The translations under genes were made by a program, and so were the position numbers. Of a stretch of 64,000 bases of DNA, positions 33,088-45,300 are shown one piece after another (position 1 is the stretch's first letter; each line of letters starts with the position of its first letter). Below the pieces are notes generated by a model. It was not told the origin of the DNA. It worked only from the letters and a program-made list of their open reading frames with translations, and did not search any database. Source of the stretch: Closterium sp. NIES-65 (taxonomy: Eukaryota > Streptophyta > Zygnematophyceae > Desmidiales > Closteriaceae). The stretch is from positions 5,333,001 to 5,397,000 of the forward strand of contig CANXME010002275.1 of assembly GCA_948144175.1 (NCBI GenBank). The letters are read 5' to 3'.

Positions 33088-33221
33088 TGTTGAGAATAGA
33101 ACGAGAATGAATGAACTATGAATGAAGTGAGTACAAATAGGAAACCCTAACCGGTTGTACCCCCTATGGGATACCCCACTACAGCCTACACAATAGTATA
33201 AGCTATATATATGTTCTGACA
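33088..33221 (-). repeat. 3' LTR of Copia-H (minus strand)
   Basis: Minus-strand start TGTCAGAACATATATATAG after purine box TATGGGGGTG. Confidence 0.95.
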
Positions 33222-33426
33222 CACCCCCATAGGCAAAGTGGGGGAGAACAAGGGGTCACAAGACCAGTCAAGCAAAGCAAAGCAAAACTCAGGGTGGATC
33301 ACAAAGTCACCACACAGTCCGAGCACAAGAGCAAGGCCAAAGGCCAGTTCACATGCAAGAGTACAGACATATATATAAAGCTAGACAAGCAAGAGCAGGT
33401 ATATATATGTCACAGTACAAGTAAAG

Positions 33427-36400
33427 TCAAGAGGAGAGCAAGTGAGGCAAGACAGGCACAAGACCCAGCTGGGTGCAGAAGCGCTGATGGTCACAAGGCG
33501 CGAGTGCCTTGGTGAACACATCAGCAGTGTTGGCCTCAGAGGCCACGTACACAAGCCGCAACTGTCCACGCTGCTGTAGCTCACGAGCAAGGAAGTAGTG
33601 AAGAGCAATGTGCTTCGTTCTGTGCTCCAGACGCTGCTTTCGACACAAGGCCAGCATGGCCTTGTTGTCTACGTACAGCACTGGAGGAGAACGAGGCGGC
33701 TCTCCAAGGTCAGTCAGCAGGTAGGTGAGCCAGCGAAGCTCCTGTGCAGCCATGGCCCCTGCGTAGATCTCAGCCTCACAGCTGGAGCTGAGAACCGAAG
33801 ACGAACGAGTAGCCCGCCACGAGACAGAGCCGGAACCAAGGCTAAAGGTGTAACCCTGTGACGACCGCTGCGTAGCCTGGTCGTCAGCCCAAGAAGCGTC
33901 CGCGTGACCTGTAAGGACCACTGGACTCCGCCCTCCAAGCACTAGCCCCATGCCCGACGTACTGCACAGGTAGCGCAATACCCTCTTCGCTGCAGCCATG
34001 TGCTCTGGTCGGTGTCTCCCGGGAGCAACATAGCGTGCAAGAATGCTCAGAGGGTATGCAAGGTCAGGTCGTGTGTAGGTCATCAGGTACATGAGGCAGC
34101 CAACAAGCTCTGGGTACGGGCCACTCGACTCTACGGACTCATCCGAAGGCAGAGCTGAGAGTGAGTGGCGGGTAGACAGAGGAGTGGCCTGAGGCGAGGA
34201 GTACGTGAAGCCGAAGCGCTGAAGGACCTGCTGCACCATGTGTGACTGAGTCAAGGTAATGGTGCGGCGTGCTCTGTCCCGAGTGATCTGCAAGCCAAGG
34301 TAGCTGCGCAGTTCACCCAGGTCTGTGCACGTGTGTCTCTTCAGCAGCTCGGACTTCACGTAGGCGAGTCCAGCAGTGTCCGCTGTGGCAAAGACCAAGT
34401 CGTCGACGTACACGAGGATGTAGAACGGCGGCAGTGAAGTGTCGGTGCGAAGAAACAGCGACGGGTCAGCAGTAGAAGGAGCAAACCCAAGAGCCGCAAG
34501 CGTAGTCCTCAGTGTGTCGTGCCACTCACGTGGTGCCTGGCGGAGACCGTAGACTGGCCGTCGGAGGCTCCACTGGGTGCCAGGAGGGAAGGTCCCAGTG
34601 AAGCCAGGTGGACGGCGCAGCCAGATCTCCTCGTGCAGGCTACCCTGTAAGAACGCGGTGCTGAAGTCGAGAGAGTGAAGCTCGTAGTCGCGCTGAGCGG
34701 CTATGTGCAGCAGCACCCGAAGAGTGGTCATCTTCGGGGTGGGAGAGAAGGTCTGAAAGTAGTCAACTCCCTGCCGCTGACTGAAGCCACGAGCGACGTA
34801 CCGCGCCTTGAAGACAGGTGGAGAGCCCGGCGGCCGCTTCACCCTGAAGATCCACATGCCACTGACGATGTTCGCCCCAGGAGGGGGAACCGCGTCCACG
34901 TAGGTGCCTGTGGATTTCCAGGAAGCCATCTCTGCATCCATAGCTGCCTGCCACTGAGAGGAGTAGGGACCCTCTACGGCCTCCGCGAAAGAGCGCGGAG
35001 TCGGGATGTCTAGTGCATCCGGGTCTCCCTCAGGAGCAAGCAGTACAGACGCGAGATGAGGTGAAGCAGCAGCCAGACACTGTAACTCCTCCTGCCTGTC
35101 CTCTAGGACGTACGTGCCAAGAGCACACTCACCCCCGACGGACGGAGGACAGACAGACACAGACTCAGCAACAAGACTAGCAGCGTAGTCTAGGCGACAG
35201 CGAGCAGCAAATTCGATGAGCTCAGCGACAAGAGCAGACGCAGCAGTGGACTCAAACGAGGGGTCAGTGACGACAGTGGCAAGCAGACGCGTGACAGTAG
35301 GACTGGCAGCACGAAGGGAGTCCGACTGAGGGTCGGCAAGCGCAGGAAGAGAGGACTCAGGAGGAGAAGGCAAAGGGGCACGCAGAGGAGCAGTGGACGG
35401 ACGCAGAGACATCCGGTGCGTGCCAGGGATAGGAGGAGGACGCTGACGCGAACCGCGACCACTAGCGCGAGCAGCACGAACAGGCGACGCGGGACGAGAC
35501 GCAGGCTCACGTCGCTCAGCAAGACCTCCAGTAGGACCAGTGTAAGGAGAGGGAGCAGGTAGAGGGGAGGAAGGCTCCAACAGTGACTGCGACTGGACAG
35601 GATGGGGACACTCTACCGGAGGAGAAAGACCAAGAACCTGCTGCAGGAGCGGAACGAAGTACGGTCGAGGCCGCGCGGCAGCTCCAGACTCAGCAGGGAC
35701 AGCACCAGCACCCTCAGCGGCAGCACCGGCGCCACCAACACCTCCAGCGGCTGGACCTCCAGCAGCACCAGCAGGAGAACCACCGCGAGGACAGACAGCA
35801 GTAGTCTCAGCACCAACACCCTCGGCAGCCCCAGCTCCAGTAGGACCCGCAGGCCCAGCAGCTCCGGGACCGGCGGCACCAGCACCCTCGACAGTCGAAG
35901 AAGCTCCAGCTCCAGCAGCACGCCTCCAGCGGCGAGCAAACCACTCGCGCAGCTCCTGTGGAGAGAGGGGCTCCCGCCGAGACGCAGCACCAGGAGAAAC
36001 CCCAGGCTCAGCAGCCCCAGACGCAGCACCCCCAGGCCCAGTAGCTCCAGACGCAGCACCCCCTAGCTCAGCAGCTCTAGGCACAGCACCCCCAGGCTCA
36101 GCACTCCCAGGCTCAGCACCCTCCGCAGTAGCACCCCCAGGCTCGGCACCCCCGCGCACAGCACCCCCAGAGTCAGCACCCCCAGGCCCAGCACCCTCCG
36201 CAGTAGCACCCCCAGGCTCGGCACCCCCGCGCACAGCACCCCCAGAGTCAGCACCCCCAGGCTCAGCACCCGCAGCAGCACCAGAGTCACCAGTAACCTC
36301 GACCGGGTCAACTGCGTCTACCTGGGACACACCTGAGGGGGCAGGAACCTGAGGGGGGGGGGGGTCTACCGGGGGGGGAACCGGCACAAGGAAGTCCGGT

Positions 36401-39344
36401 GGTGGGGGAAGGGAAGGAGTGCGGTAGGGGAAGAGGCGGTAGAAGGGGACTGACTCGTCGAACGTGACGTCCTGGGAGGACAGAACACGACGAGAGGAGG
36501 GGTGGTAGAACTGCCACCCTGGAGCGTCAGGGGGGAAGCCAAGGAAGACACAGGGAGCAGCACGAGGGGACAGCTTGTCTGCAGACAAGTCGCGGACAAA
36601 CGCCCGAGATCCCCAGACACGGAACGCAGACGCATCGCCAACCTTCCCCGTCCATAGTAACACTGGGGACATCGCGGGCCGAGAGACCCTGGGGTGAAGG
36701 TTGAGCTGATGCGCCGCGTACCTCACCGCAAACGGCCACAGAAATGGGGGGCAGCCGCATGCATCATGGACGTACGAGCGACATCCATGACCATGCCAAT
36801 GCGGCGCTCAGCAATCCCATTTTGCTGTGGAGAGTCCGGAAGCGTGAAGGTCTGGCGGATCCCCCGTGCACGACAGTAGTCTCGCAGAAGGCGAGAGGAG
36901 AACTCCCCGCCTCTGTCCGAGTGCAGACGCAGAACAGGAAAGTCCGAGCCGAAGCTCCTCCTGAGCTGGAGACGAGCCTCGCGGATCCAGTCGATCAGCA
37001 CCTCAGTGACAGCACCCTTGCTGCGCAAGGGGAGGACTGTGGTGTAACGCGAGTAGTCGTCAACAACCAAAAGGAAGTAGCGCTCGTGACCCTGCCCACG
37101 GACGGGGGCTGGGCCCCACACGTCCATGTGAAGCGTCTGCAGAGGAGCCTCTGTCGGGGGGAACTGGGAGGAGTGAGGAGCAGCCCGGAGGCGCCCCTCG
37201 ATACAGGGGACACAGGAAGGTCCTGGTCCGGAAGGAAGGGGAGGGAGAGACTGGGGAAGACCAGAGACAAGGACACGGGAAGCCATGCTCCGAAGACGGG
37301 GCAAGGAGGGGTGGCCCAGACGGTGGTGCCACAGGAGAGTCTCGTGAGACAGGAGGCGACACGAACAGGGGGCAGACTCAGGACCTGACCGGGACGCAGC
37401 AGCAAACACCTGACCTGACGCAGCTACCTGACCAGACGCAGGGACAGGAGGAGACGTAGTGGTCAGGGTGTAGAGGCTCGACCCCGGCCGACGCGAGAAC
37501 GTGGCCAGGTGCCGGCCTGTGCGTGCGTCTATGCAGTGGGTCACCCGCTGACTCGCAGGAGTGAACTGGTGAACCCCCGCATCCTGTAGGTCCGCACCAC
37601 TCACCAAGTTCGTCGAGAACGAGGGAAGGTACAGACCAGACAGGGTGCCCGAGGGGGCAGCCGGACACGGGAGGACAGTGGAGAAGTGAGAGAGGACAGG
37701 ACCCCCAGAGGGGTCAGCCAGGGAGACCGCAACCGGCCGGCCAAGCGGCGTGAGGGTGGTGCGGTCTCGAAAGAAGGAGCGAGAAGCCCCGGAGTCAAGT
37801 GTGAAAGTGAGGGAGGACGAAGGCGACGCAGTACCTGAGAGCGCAGTCTCACCGGCACCTGAGAGCGCAGACGCACTGGCACCTAGAGCAGCAGCCTCAC
37901 AAGCACCTAGCGCAGCAGTACCAATGCCCGGGTCGGGCGGGAAACACCGATAACAGTCACCCTCCTCACTAATAGTCACAGCATACATAGCAGCAAGGAT
38001 AGCATCAAAATCAAGATCAAAGATCGCTACACCAGCCCTAAGAAGCTCATCCCAGCGAGGGATCTCACCAGCCCCGGGGAACTGCTGACGCCAAGCGTCC
38101 GTCAGGCGGCCAAAGCAGCGCTGGGTGGGGTGGACACCCCCACACTGCTCACCCGCGCGGTCGCCAGAGCGAAGGACGTAGGTACAAGGACCAGTACCCC
38201 CACCCCTCTGACGTCGAGTGTACCACTCACGGAGCTGCTGGGGCGGAGGAATGTCGCGCGAACGCTGCTGCTGCTGCTGCTGCGAGCGCTGACCACCACC
38301 ACTGCCGTTCCGCTGCTGGGTATCGCCCCGACCAGCTCCACCTCCTCCGCCACCACCGCCTCCTCCGCCGCCGCCTCCCCCACCGTCACCGCCACCACTG
38401 CCGCCACCACCACCGCTGCCGCCACCACCGCCGCCTCCTCCGCCGCTGCCACTACTACCACCACCACCCCCTCCACCACTCCCGCCGCCACCCCCGCTCC
38501 CTCCGCCGCCTCCGCCGCCACCGCCACCGCCCCCTCCAGCTCCACCCGCGCCCTTGCCCCCCTTGCCCTTGCCAGAGCGACGTTTCCCACTAGGGGCAGA
38601 CGCCGCGCCGACCGACTCAAGACCAAGCAGGTCGGCAGCAGCAGCAGAGGCAACAGAGGGCAGCAAGGGGGAAGGAGAGCACCCCTCAAAGATGGGGGTG
38701 CGAGGGTCACCACGAGAAGCTCCTACAGCGACTATGCTCTTCTCCGCTGCGAGGAGGGCCTTCTCGAGGACGTCGACGGTGAGGGTGGTGGGACAGACTG
38801 CGAGAAAGTGGTCCCTGACTACGCGAAGAGAGTCAGGGAGGCGTGCGACTACGTAGTAGAGAGTGATGTACATGGGGGGGGGGTTCTTAGCGCAGAACTC
38901 AGCAGGAAGGGCGGCGCGGTAGCGAGTGTCACTAGTGCGGAGGTGCGTAATGAGGTCAGCGACAGTGGGAAAGGCAGAGAGGTCAGGAAAGAGGTAGGGA
39001 AGCATGAGACGGCTCAGTGCAGCAGTGGCAGGGGAGGAGTAGCGCGCAACTACAGCGTCGTACAAGGTCTGAGCACTCTTGTACTGACTAAAGTGCGCGC
39101 GCTCAGAGGTAGGGAGGTGGCGACGCACAGCAAGACGTGCAGCAGCATCGCGGGTGGCCCACTGAGAGCGCACAGTGGGATCAGCATCAGCAGCAGGGGC
39201 AGGAGAGGCACCAGAAGTGAGGTCAAAGAGAGAAAGGCCGTCTGCTCTGTCGCACTGTAAGAACAGCTGCAGGTCGTCGACCCAGACCTCAAAGTCAATG
39301 GCGCGACCCTCAGCGTCAAAAGCTAGGACACTAGGGGTAGCCAT
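33427..39344 (-). pseudogene. Copia-H gag-pol polyprotein with one frameshift
   Basis: The minus-strand ATG at 39344 gives MATPSVLAFDAEG. Domains in order: gag, poly-Gly tract, C-x13-C-x3-H-x4-C motif, protease LDSGASRSFF, GAG-pre-integrase (HHRLGHPS), integrase (DVWGP, LHSDRGGEFSS, GIAERRIG), repeat linker, RT (VYVDDLVFAT) and RNase H (HADASWADDQ, CEAEIYAGAM). Near 36743 one T is missing from the stretch encoding PHFLWPF (CATTTCTGTGG against CATTTTCTGTGG in other copies), so integrase terminates early and the rest is in another frame. Otherwise open. Confidence 0.95.
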
Positions 39345-40260
39345 GACAGCAGTAGAAGGTCTCACCAGACAGGACGGGTCGGGCAGCGCAGTAGCACAGC
39401 AGTACAGCAACACAGCAGCTCAACCGGCTCAGCAGCAACAGCAGCTCCTCAGGACCAGCGGCTTGGCTCCTCAGGCGGTGCAGGCGGCTCGGGCGGCTCG
39501 GGCGGCGAGGGCGGCTCGGGCGGCTCGGGCGGCGCTGGCGGCTCGGGCGGCTCGGGCTGTCAGCGACACAGGGCGGCCCGGGGCTGGGACGGGCGGCGCG
39601 CGGGCGATCAGGGGCCGGGACGGGCGGTGCGCGGGCGTCGAGAGGCCGGGACGGGCGGCCAGCGGGCGGCTAGGGGCCGGGGCGGCGGCGCGCGGGCGTC
39701 GAGGGGCCGGGACGGGCGGCCAACGGGCGGCTAGGGGCCGGGACGGCGGCGCGCTGGCGTCGAGGGGCCGGGACGGGCGGCCAGCGGGCGGCTAGGGGCC
39801 GGGACGGGCGGCCAGCAGGCGGCTAGGGGCCGGGACGGGCAGCGCGCGGGCGTCAAGGGGCCGGGACGGGCGGCCAGCGGGCGGCTAGGGGCCGGGACGG
39901 GCGGCGCGCGGGCGATCAGGGGCCGGGACGGGCGGCGCGCGGGCGTCGAGAGGCCGGGACGGGCGGCCAGCGGGCGGCTAGGGGCCGGGACGGCGGCGCG
40001 CGGGCGTCGAGGGGCCGGGACAGGCGGCCAGCGGGCGGCTAGGGGCCGGGACAGGCGGCGCGCGGGCGACTAAGGGCCGAAACGGGCGGCGCGTGGGCGG
40101 CTAGGGGCCTGAACAGGCGCGCGCGGGCGGCTAGGGGCCTGAACGGGCGGCGCGTGGGCAGCTAGGGGCCGGGACGGGCGGCGCGTGGGCGGCTAGGGGC
40201 CTGAACGGGCGCGCGCGGGTGACTAGGGGCCGCAGGGCAGGCCGAAAAAAAAAGTGAAAG
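39345..40260 (-). repeat. GC-rich tandem-repeat leader of Copia-H
   Basis: Built of GGCGGCTAGGGGCCGGGAC-type units (about 39570-40230), a different unit from the other copia leaders. Confidence 0.82.
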
Positions 40261-40350
40261 CGAGGGCCCGGAGCGCGCTCCGGGCAGAAAAAAAGTTTAA
40301 AGGTGGTGGGCCCTAAGCACAGTTCCCACGGGGGAACCTGCTCGATACCA

Positions 40351-40484
40351 TGTTGAGAATAGAACGAGAATGAATGAACTATGAATGAAGTGAGTACAAA
40401 TAGGAAACCCTAACCGGTTGTACCCCCTATGGGATACCCCACTACAGCCTACATAATAGTATAAGCTATATATATGTTCTGACA
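40351..40484 (-). repeat. 5' LTR of Copia-H (minus strand)
   Basis: Minus-strand end TTCTATTCTCAACA followed by primer site TGGTATCGAGC. Confidence 0.95.
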
Positions 40485-41115
40485 GGGACTTCAACGACAG
40501 TTAATCAAGTGGCAGCACCGATATTCGGCGTGACCAAGATACGCACGTGGAAGGAGTGGGGCGCAGCCTTACGAGATTGATTCGAGCACATATCCGGCTC
40601 GGAACAAGCTCGCATGAAGTTGAGTACCTGGTCGCAGTTGGCATCTGTCTAAGACTACACAGCAACGTTCATGGCCCTCACCGACCAAGTGGACGACATG
40701 TCGGAAGCGGAGCGGTTTGACAAGTACGTCAGCGGCCTTAAATACGAGATACAGCATGAGGTGCGCCGATGCCGCCCGACATCGTTCCTGGAAGCAGCAC
40801 GGTTGGCAGAATCCACGGACGCGCTGATGCAGTACGCGAGGTCGAGTTTCCGGGAGGGAAATCGTTTTCGCGGCCAGACCCAACGGGCCACGATCAACGG
40901 AGTCCATGCACCAGACCGCCCCTACACAGGGTTGTGTTATAAGTGCGGGAAGCCGGGTCACAAATATGCAGACTACCCCGAGAAAACGCTGGTGAAGAGG
41001 AACGACGGGAAAGAGCCGGGAAATGGGAAGAGTCAGTAACAGACGGGCCCCTTACTGACTGTGCTAGGTCGCCCGAACACCATCATCCCCACCGAGTCGT
41101 GGTTCCGATTCATGC

Positions 41116-41283
41116 TGTCAAATTATAATATTGTGTAGTCTATAGTGGGGTAGCCTATATGGGATACATATTTCTAGGGTTGCATATTTGTATCACTTCC
41201 ATTCCTTAGTCATTCCATTCTCGTTCTACTTTCCTCATGGTATCGAGCAGGTTCCCCCGTGGGAACTGTGCCTAGGGCCCACC
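41116..41283 (+). repeat. 5' LTR, primer site and post-primer hairpin of Copia-I
   Basis: The LTR covers 41116-41237 (TGTCAAATTATAATATTG...TTTCCTCA). Primer site TGGTATCGAGC starts at 41238, and the hairpin and box follow to 41283. Confidence 0.93.
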
Positions 41284-41299
41284 ACATCGATCTATTTTT

Positions 41300-42200
41300 T
41301 CACCTCTTCGAGCCGCCCTTCTCAGCGGCCCCGCCGCCCTTCTCAGCGGCCCCGCCGCCCTTCGCTGCGGCCCCGCCGCCCCACATTGCGGCCCCGCCGC
41401 CCTTCTTCGCGGCCCTGCCGCCCTTCGCTGCGGCCGCGCTGCCCCTCGTCGCGGCCCCGCCGCCGTTCGGTGCGGCCCCGCCGCCCGTCTCAGCGGCCCC
41501 GCCGCCCTTCTTCGCGGCCTCGCCGCCCTTCGCTGCGGCCCCGCTGCCTCACGTTGCGGCCCCGCCGCCCTTCGCTGCGGCCCCGCCGCCCGTCTCAGCA
41601 GCCCCGTCGCTCGTCTCAGCGGCCCCGCCGCCCGTCTCAACGGCCCTGCAGCCCGTCTCAGCGGCCCAGCCGCCCTTCACTGCGGCCCCGCCGCCTCTCT
41701 CGCTGCGGCCCCGCCGCCCTACTCAGCGGCCCCGCCGCCCTTCACTGCAGCCCCGCCGCCTCTCTCACTGCGGCCCCGCCGCCCTACGCAGCGGCCCCGC
41801 CGCCCTTCACTGCGGCCCCGCCGCCTCTCGCTGCGACCCCGCCGCTCTACTGCGGCCCCGCCGCCCTTCTCAGCGGCCCCGCCGCCCTTCTCAGCGGCCC
41901 CGCCGCCCTACTCAGCGGCCCCGCCGCCCTTCCCAGCGGCCCTGCCGCCCCTTCACCAGCGGCCCTGCCGCCCTACACCGCCCGCGCCGCCCGAGCCGCC
42001 CGAACCGCCCGAGCCACCCGAGCCGCCCGACCTGCCCGAGCCGCCCGAGCCGCCCGAGCCGCCCGACTCTCCCGAGCCGCCCGAGCCGCCCGACCAGCCC
42101 GAGCCACCCAAGCCGCCCGAGCCGCCCGAGCCACCCGAGCCGCCTGAGCCGCCCGAGCCGCCTGAGGAGCCGAGCCGCTAGTGCCACGGAGCCGCAGTTG
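41300..42200 (+). repeat. GC-rich tandem-repeat leader of Copia-I
   Basis: GCGGCCCCGCCGCCCTTCTCA-type units to about 41970, then CCGAGCCGCC units to about 42180. The overlapping long Pro/Arg/Ala frames are compositional. Confidence 0.82.
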
Positions 42201-42338
42201 CTGTTGTGCCGTCCGAGCAGCCGTGTTGCCGTGCTGCTGTACTGCTGAGCTGCCCGGCCCGCCCTGCCTGGTGAGAGCAGCGCTTCCGTCACTGCACTGC
42301 CCCTGTCCTACAGTTGGTACTGCTAGTCTACTGCTGTC

Positions 42339-45300
42339 ATGGCTACCCCCAGTGTTCTCGCTTTTGACGCTGAGGGTCGAGCCATTGACTTTGAGGTTTG
42401 GGTAGATGACCTGCAGCTTTTCCTACAGTGCGATTGGGCAGACGGTCTCTCCCTCTTTGACCTCACCTCTGGTGCTTCCCCTGCCCCTGCTGCCGATGCC
42501 GACGCCACTGTTCGCTCCCAGTGGGCCACTCGCGATGCTGCTGCACGTCTTGCTGTGCGTCGCCACCTGCCTACCACTGAACGCGCGCACTTTAGTCAGT
42601 ACAAGAGTGCTCAGACCTTGTACGACGCTGTAGTTGCACGCTAGTCTTCCCCTGCCACTGCTGCACTGAGCCGCCTCATGCTACCGTACCTCTTTCCTGA
42701 CCTTGCTGCCTTTCCCACAGTCGCTGACCTCATTACGCACCTCCGCACTGGTGACACTCGCTACCGCGCCGCGCTGCCTGCTGAATTCTGCGCCAAGAAC
42801 CCCCCCCCCATGTACATCACTCTCTATTATATAGTCACCCGCCTCCCTGACTCCCTTCGCGTAGTCAGGGACCACTTCCTCTCAGTCTGTCCCACCACTC
42901 TCACTGTTGACCTCCTAGAGAAGGCCGTCCTAGCAGCGGAGAAGAGCATAGTCGCTGCAGGAGCCTCTCGTGGTGACCCTCGCACCCCCATCTTTGAGGG
43001 GTGTTCCCCTTCCCCCCTGTTGCCCTCTGTCGCCTCTGCTGCTGCGGCCGACCTCGTTGGTCTTGAGTCGGTCGGTGCGGCGTCTGCCCCTAGCGGGAGA
43101 CGCCGCTCTGGCAAGGGCAAGGGGGGCAAGGGCGCGGGTGGAGCTAGCGGGGGTGGTGGAGGTGGCGGTGGAGGCGGCGGAGGGAGTGGGGGTGGCGGTG
43201 GGAGTGGTGGCAGGGGTGGAGGTGGCGGTGGCAGCAGCGGAGGCGGAGGCGGCGGCGGCGGTAGCGGTGGGAGCGGAGGCGGCGGTGGTGGCGGAGGTGG
43301 AGGCGGCGGTGGTGGAGGAGGTGGAGCTGGTCGGGGTGGTGCTTCGCAGCGGAGCGGCTCCGGGGGTGGTCAGCGCCAGCAGCAGCAGCAGCAGCAGCGT
43401 TCTCGGGACATCCCCCCTCCTCAGCAGCTCCGTGAGTGGTACACGCAGCGTCAGCGTGGTGGGGGTTTTGGCCCGTGCACCTACGTCCTTTGCACCGGCG
43501 ACCGCGCGGGTGAGCAGTGTGGGGGTGCCCACCCCACCCAGCGCTGCTTTGGCCGCCTGACGGACGCTTGGCGTCAGCAGTTCCCGGAGGCTAGTGAGAT
43601 CCCCCGCTGGGGAGAGCTGTCTAGGGCAGGCGTAGCTATCTATGATCTTGACTTTGATGCTATCCTTGCTGCCATGTATGCTGTGACTATTAGTGATGAG
43701 GGTGACTGTTACCGGTGTTTCCCGCCCAACCCGGGCATTGGTACTGCTGCTCTAGGTGCAGGTGAGGCTGCTGCTCTAGGTGCCAGTGCGTCTGCGCCCT
43801 CAGGTGCTGGTGAGTCTGCACTCTCAGGTACCACGTCGGCTTCGGCCTCCCTCACCTTCACACTTGACTCAGGGGCTTGTCGCTCCTTCTTTCGAGACCG
43901 CACCACACTCACGCCGCTTGGTCGGCCGGTTGCAGTCTCCCTGGCAGACCCCTCTGGGGGTCCTGTCCTCTCTCACTTCTCCACTATCCTCCCGTGCCCG
44001 GCTGCCCCCTCTGGCACCTTGTCTGGTCTTTACCTCCCCTCGTTCTCGACGAACTTGGTGAGTGGTGCTGACCTGCAGGATACGGGGGTTCACCAGTTTA
44101 CTCCTGCGAGTCAGCGGGTGACCCACTGCTCGGACGCTCGCACGGGCCGGCACCTGGCCACCTTTACGCGTCGGCCGGGGTCGAGCCTCTACACCCTGAC
44201 CACTGGGTCCCCTCCTGCTTCTGGCCAAGAATCTGCGTCGGGTCAGGTGTTTGTTGCAGCGTCCAGGTCTGGTCCTGAGTCTGCCCCCTGCTCGTGTCGC
44301 CTCCTGTCTCACGAGACTCTCCTGTGGCACCACCGTCTTGGTCACCTCTCCCTGCCTCGTCTCCGAGGCATGGCTTCCCGTGTCCTTGTCTCTGGTCTTC
44401 CCCGGTCCCTCCCTCCCCTTCCTCCGGGGCCTGGTCCTTCCTGTGTCCCCTGTGTCGAGGGGCGGCTCCGGGCTGCCCCTCACTCCTCTCAGTTTCCCCC
44501 GACAGAGGCCACGCTGCAGACGCTTCACATGGACGTGTGGGGCCTAGCCCGCGTTCGTGGACAGGGTCACGAGCGCTACTTCCTGCTGGTGGTTGACGAC
44601 TACTCGCGTTACACCACAGTCTTCCCCTTGCGCAGCAAGGGTGATGTCACTGAGGTGTTGATCGACTGGATCCGCGCAGCTCGTCTTCAGCTCAGGAGGA
44701 GCTTCGGCTCGGACTTTCCTGTTCTGCGTCCGCACTCTGACCGAGGCGGAGAGTTCTCCTCTGGCCTTCTGCGAGCCTACTGTCGTGCGCGAGGCATCTG
44801 CCAGACCTTTACGCTTCCGGACTCTCCACAACAAAATGGGATTGCTGAGCGCCGCATTGGCATGGTCATGGACGTCGCTCGTACGTCCATGATGCATGCG
44901 GCTGCTCCCCATTTTCTGTGGCCGTTTGCGGTTCGGTACGCGGCGCATCAGCTCAACCTTCACCCCAGGGTCTCCAGGCCGGAGACCTCCCCAGCCTTGC
45001 TGTGGACGGGGAAGGTCGGCGATGCGTCTGCGTTCCGTATCTGGGGATCTCGGGCGTTTGTCCGCGACTTGTCTGCGGACAAGCTGTCCCCTCGTGCTGC
45101 TCCCTATGTCTTCCTTGGCTTCCCCCCTGACGCCCCTGGGTGGCAGTTCTACCACCCCACCTCTCGTCGTGTTCTGTCCTCCCAGGACGTCACGTTCGAC
45201 GAGTCAGTCCCCTACTACCGCCTCTTCCCCTACCGCACTCCTTCCCTCCCCCTGCCACCGCACTTCCTTGTGCCAGGTCCCCCCCCGGTAGACCCCCTCC

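Larger units (their letters stand above)
33088..40484 (-). mobile_element. Copia-H: nearly intact minus-strand copia element
   Basis: 134-bp LTRs (33088-33221 and 40351-40484) differ at one position and are flanked by gggac (33083-33087 and 40485-40489). The primer site (minus, 40340-40350), GTTCCC/GGGAAC hairpin (40322-40337) and GGGCCCACC (40305-40313) are present. One frameshift breaks the polyprotein. Confidence 0.96.
32594..41039 (+). pseudogene. Gypsy gag, split by Copia-H (32594-33087 and 40490-41039)
   Basis: It starts MDQETLNKMLAQMAELQ, a coiled-coil-like N-terminus, then a retrotransposon gag domain (GWLFGVEVLF, LLRGAALEWWRR). After Copia-H the frame has stops near 40580 and 40650, then FDKYVSGLKYEIQHEV and a nucleic-acid-binding CYKCGKPGHKYADYP. 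That zinc knuckle lacks its last Cys (Tyr instead). Confidence 0.88.

Noticed and set aside
38130-39260. Long Thr/Ala/Ser-rich frame opposite Copia-H gag, and equivalents opposite other copies (for example 56732-57874)
   Set aside because: Antisense shadow of the gag and poly-Gly coding sequence; no independent start context or domain.
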